From Thiosocius sp963753845 (lineage in GTDB: Bacteria > Pseudomonadota > Gammaproteobacteria > Chromatiales > Chromatiaceae): a stretch of DNA of 64,000 nt. Under the pieces are notes generated by a model that searched no databases, was not told the DNA's origin, and worked only from the letters and a program-made list of their open reading frames with translations. Below are positions 63,770 to 64,000 of this stretch, one piece after another. Within the stretch, counting starts at the first letter, position 1. Each line of letters opens with the position of its first letter. The stretch lies in contig CAVWEI010000004.1 of assembly GCA_963753845.1 (NCBI GenBank), forward strand, positions 257,495 to 321,494. The letters are read 5' to 3'. The translations under genes and the position numbers were made by a program.

Positions 63770-64000
63770 ATGAAACGGCAACGTGAAGACATCCGCCTAA
63801 ATAATCTCGAGATTCTGATTGCCGAGGCCGGATCAGCAACGAAGCTTGCTCAACGCGCCGGCACCAGTGAGTCCTACATCAGCCAAGTCCGGCGCAAGAT
63901 GCGCACCGCAAAAGGTACGCCGCGCGGTATCGGTGACGAGCTGTCATCACGTCTCGAAAAGGGCATGGGCAAACCCCAGGGATGGATGGACGAACCGCAC
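63770..64000 (+). CDS. CI/S24-like repressor, N-terminus (continues past the window)
   Basis: From ATG 63770: MKRQREDIRLNNLEILIAEA, then GSATKLAQRAGTSESYISQVRRKMRTAKGTPRGIGDELSSRLEKGMGKPQGWMDEPH, open to the right edge. The HTH and GIGDELSSRLEKGMGKPxGWMD pattern are typical of phage/ICE CI-type repressors with a C-terminal S24 peptidase domain, which would lie beyond the window. An in-frame ATG at 63719 would add 17 residues over an operator half-site, so 63770 is preferred. Confidence 0.75.
   Translation, partial: MKRQREDIRLNNLEILIAEAGSATKLAQRAGTSESYISQVRRKMRTAKGTPRGIGDELSSRLEKGMGKPQGWMDEPH

Overview
The window is GC-rich, densely packed gammaproteobacterial chromosome (probably a Chromatiales/Ectothiorhodospiraceae-like lineage, inferred from gene content only; no rRNA or tRNA gene was seen). 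About three quarters is core or niche-adaptation DNA. The last quarter (about 48.3-64 kb) is an eroded integrative conjugative element (ICE) of the PFGI-1/SPI-7 type, which runs off the right edge.

Layout. 1-8.2 kb: start of an NhaR-like LysR regulator, a tandem UspA protein and a tightly overlapping Mrp cation/proton antiporter operon (minus strand). The Mrp set is rearranged: the C-terminal modules of MrpA sit on MrpB, and there are three MrpD/NuoN-like subunits, one lacking key charged residues. 8.4-9.9 kb: a two-gene ribosome-hibernation-like unit (HPF-like protein plus an aeRF1/Balon-like protein). 10.1-15.6 kb: a rhodanese remnant, a persulfide-dioxygenase-type metallo-beta-lactamase-fold enzyme, DUF2237, a BLUF photoreceptor, a lipoprotein hydrolase, an Rrf2 regulator without the usual cysteines and a secreted two-PDZ protein. 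A repeated TCGA-N5-TCGA motif occurs upstream of the Mrp operon and between the hibernation pair and the metallo-hydrolase.

16-30 kb: a light and pterin cluster. The minus strand has GNAT, a small secreted protein, folX, folE, folM and an SDR. The plus strand has a hydrolase translationally coupled to a class II photolyase fused to a renalase-like flavoprotein. Opposite it on the minus strand are DUF393, NAD-epimerase, UbiB-like kinase, class I photolyase and Fe-S photolyase, driven from a good sigma70 promoter divergent from tspO. 30-39 kb: VOC protein, PolX, DUF211-VIT-P-type ATPase and NfeD-slipin. 39-45 kb: a second, N-type-like F1Fo ATPase (atpD-C-I/Q-B-E-F-A-G) without a visible atpR. 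45.5-48.1 kb: pcm coupled to a small channel-like protein, then a multiply frameshifted thioredoxin/DsbD-type gene.

48.3-64 kb: truncated Cache protein, IS91 remnant, ICE membrane protein and traD stump, IS4-family fragment fused to a vapC stump, FitA-like antitoxin, VapBC, frameshifted integrase, Phd/ParE, and the ICE replication/partition block (DUF6573, radC, DUF3577, parM, PFL_4669-type, STY4528-type, DUF2857, parB, YdaS-like and a divergent repressor). At least eight genes here carry one or more frameshifts, so this is either a decaying element or a stretch of poor sequence. Palindromic operator-like sites and parS-like sites are scattered through it.

Together the core genes describe an organism coping with sodium/alkaline load (Mrp, NhaR-like, extra ATPase), light damage and photosensitised oxidative stress (photolyases, pterins, BLUF, TspO) and energy starvation (Usp, hibernation factors).
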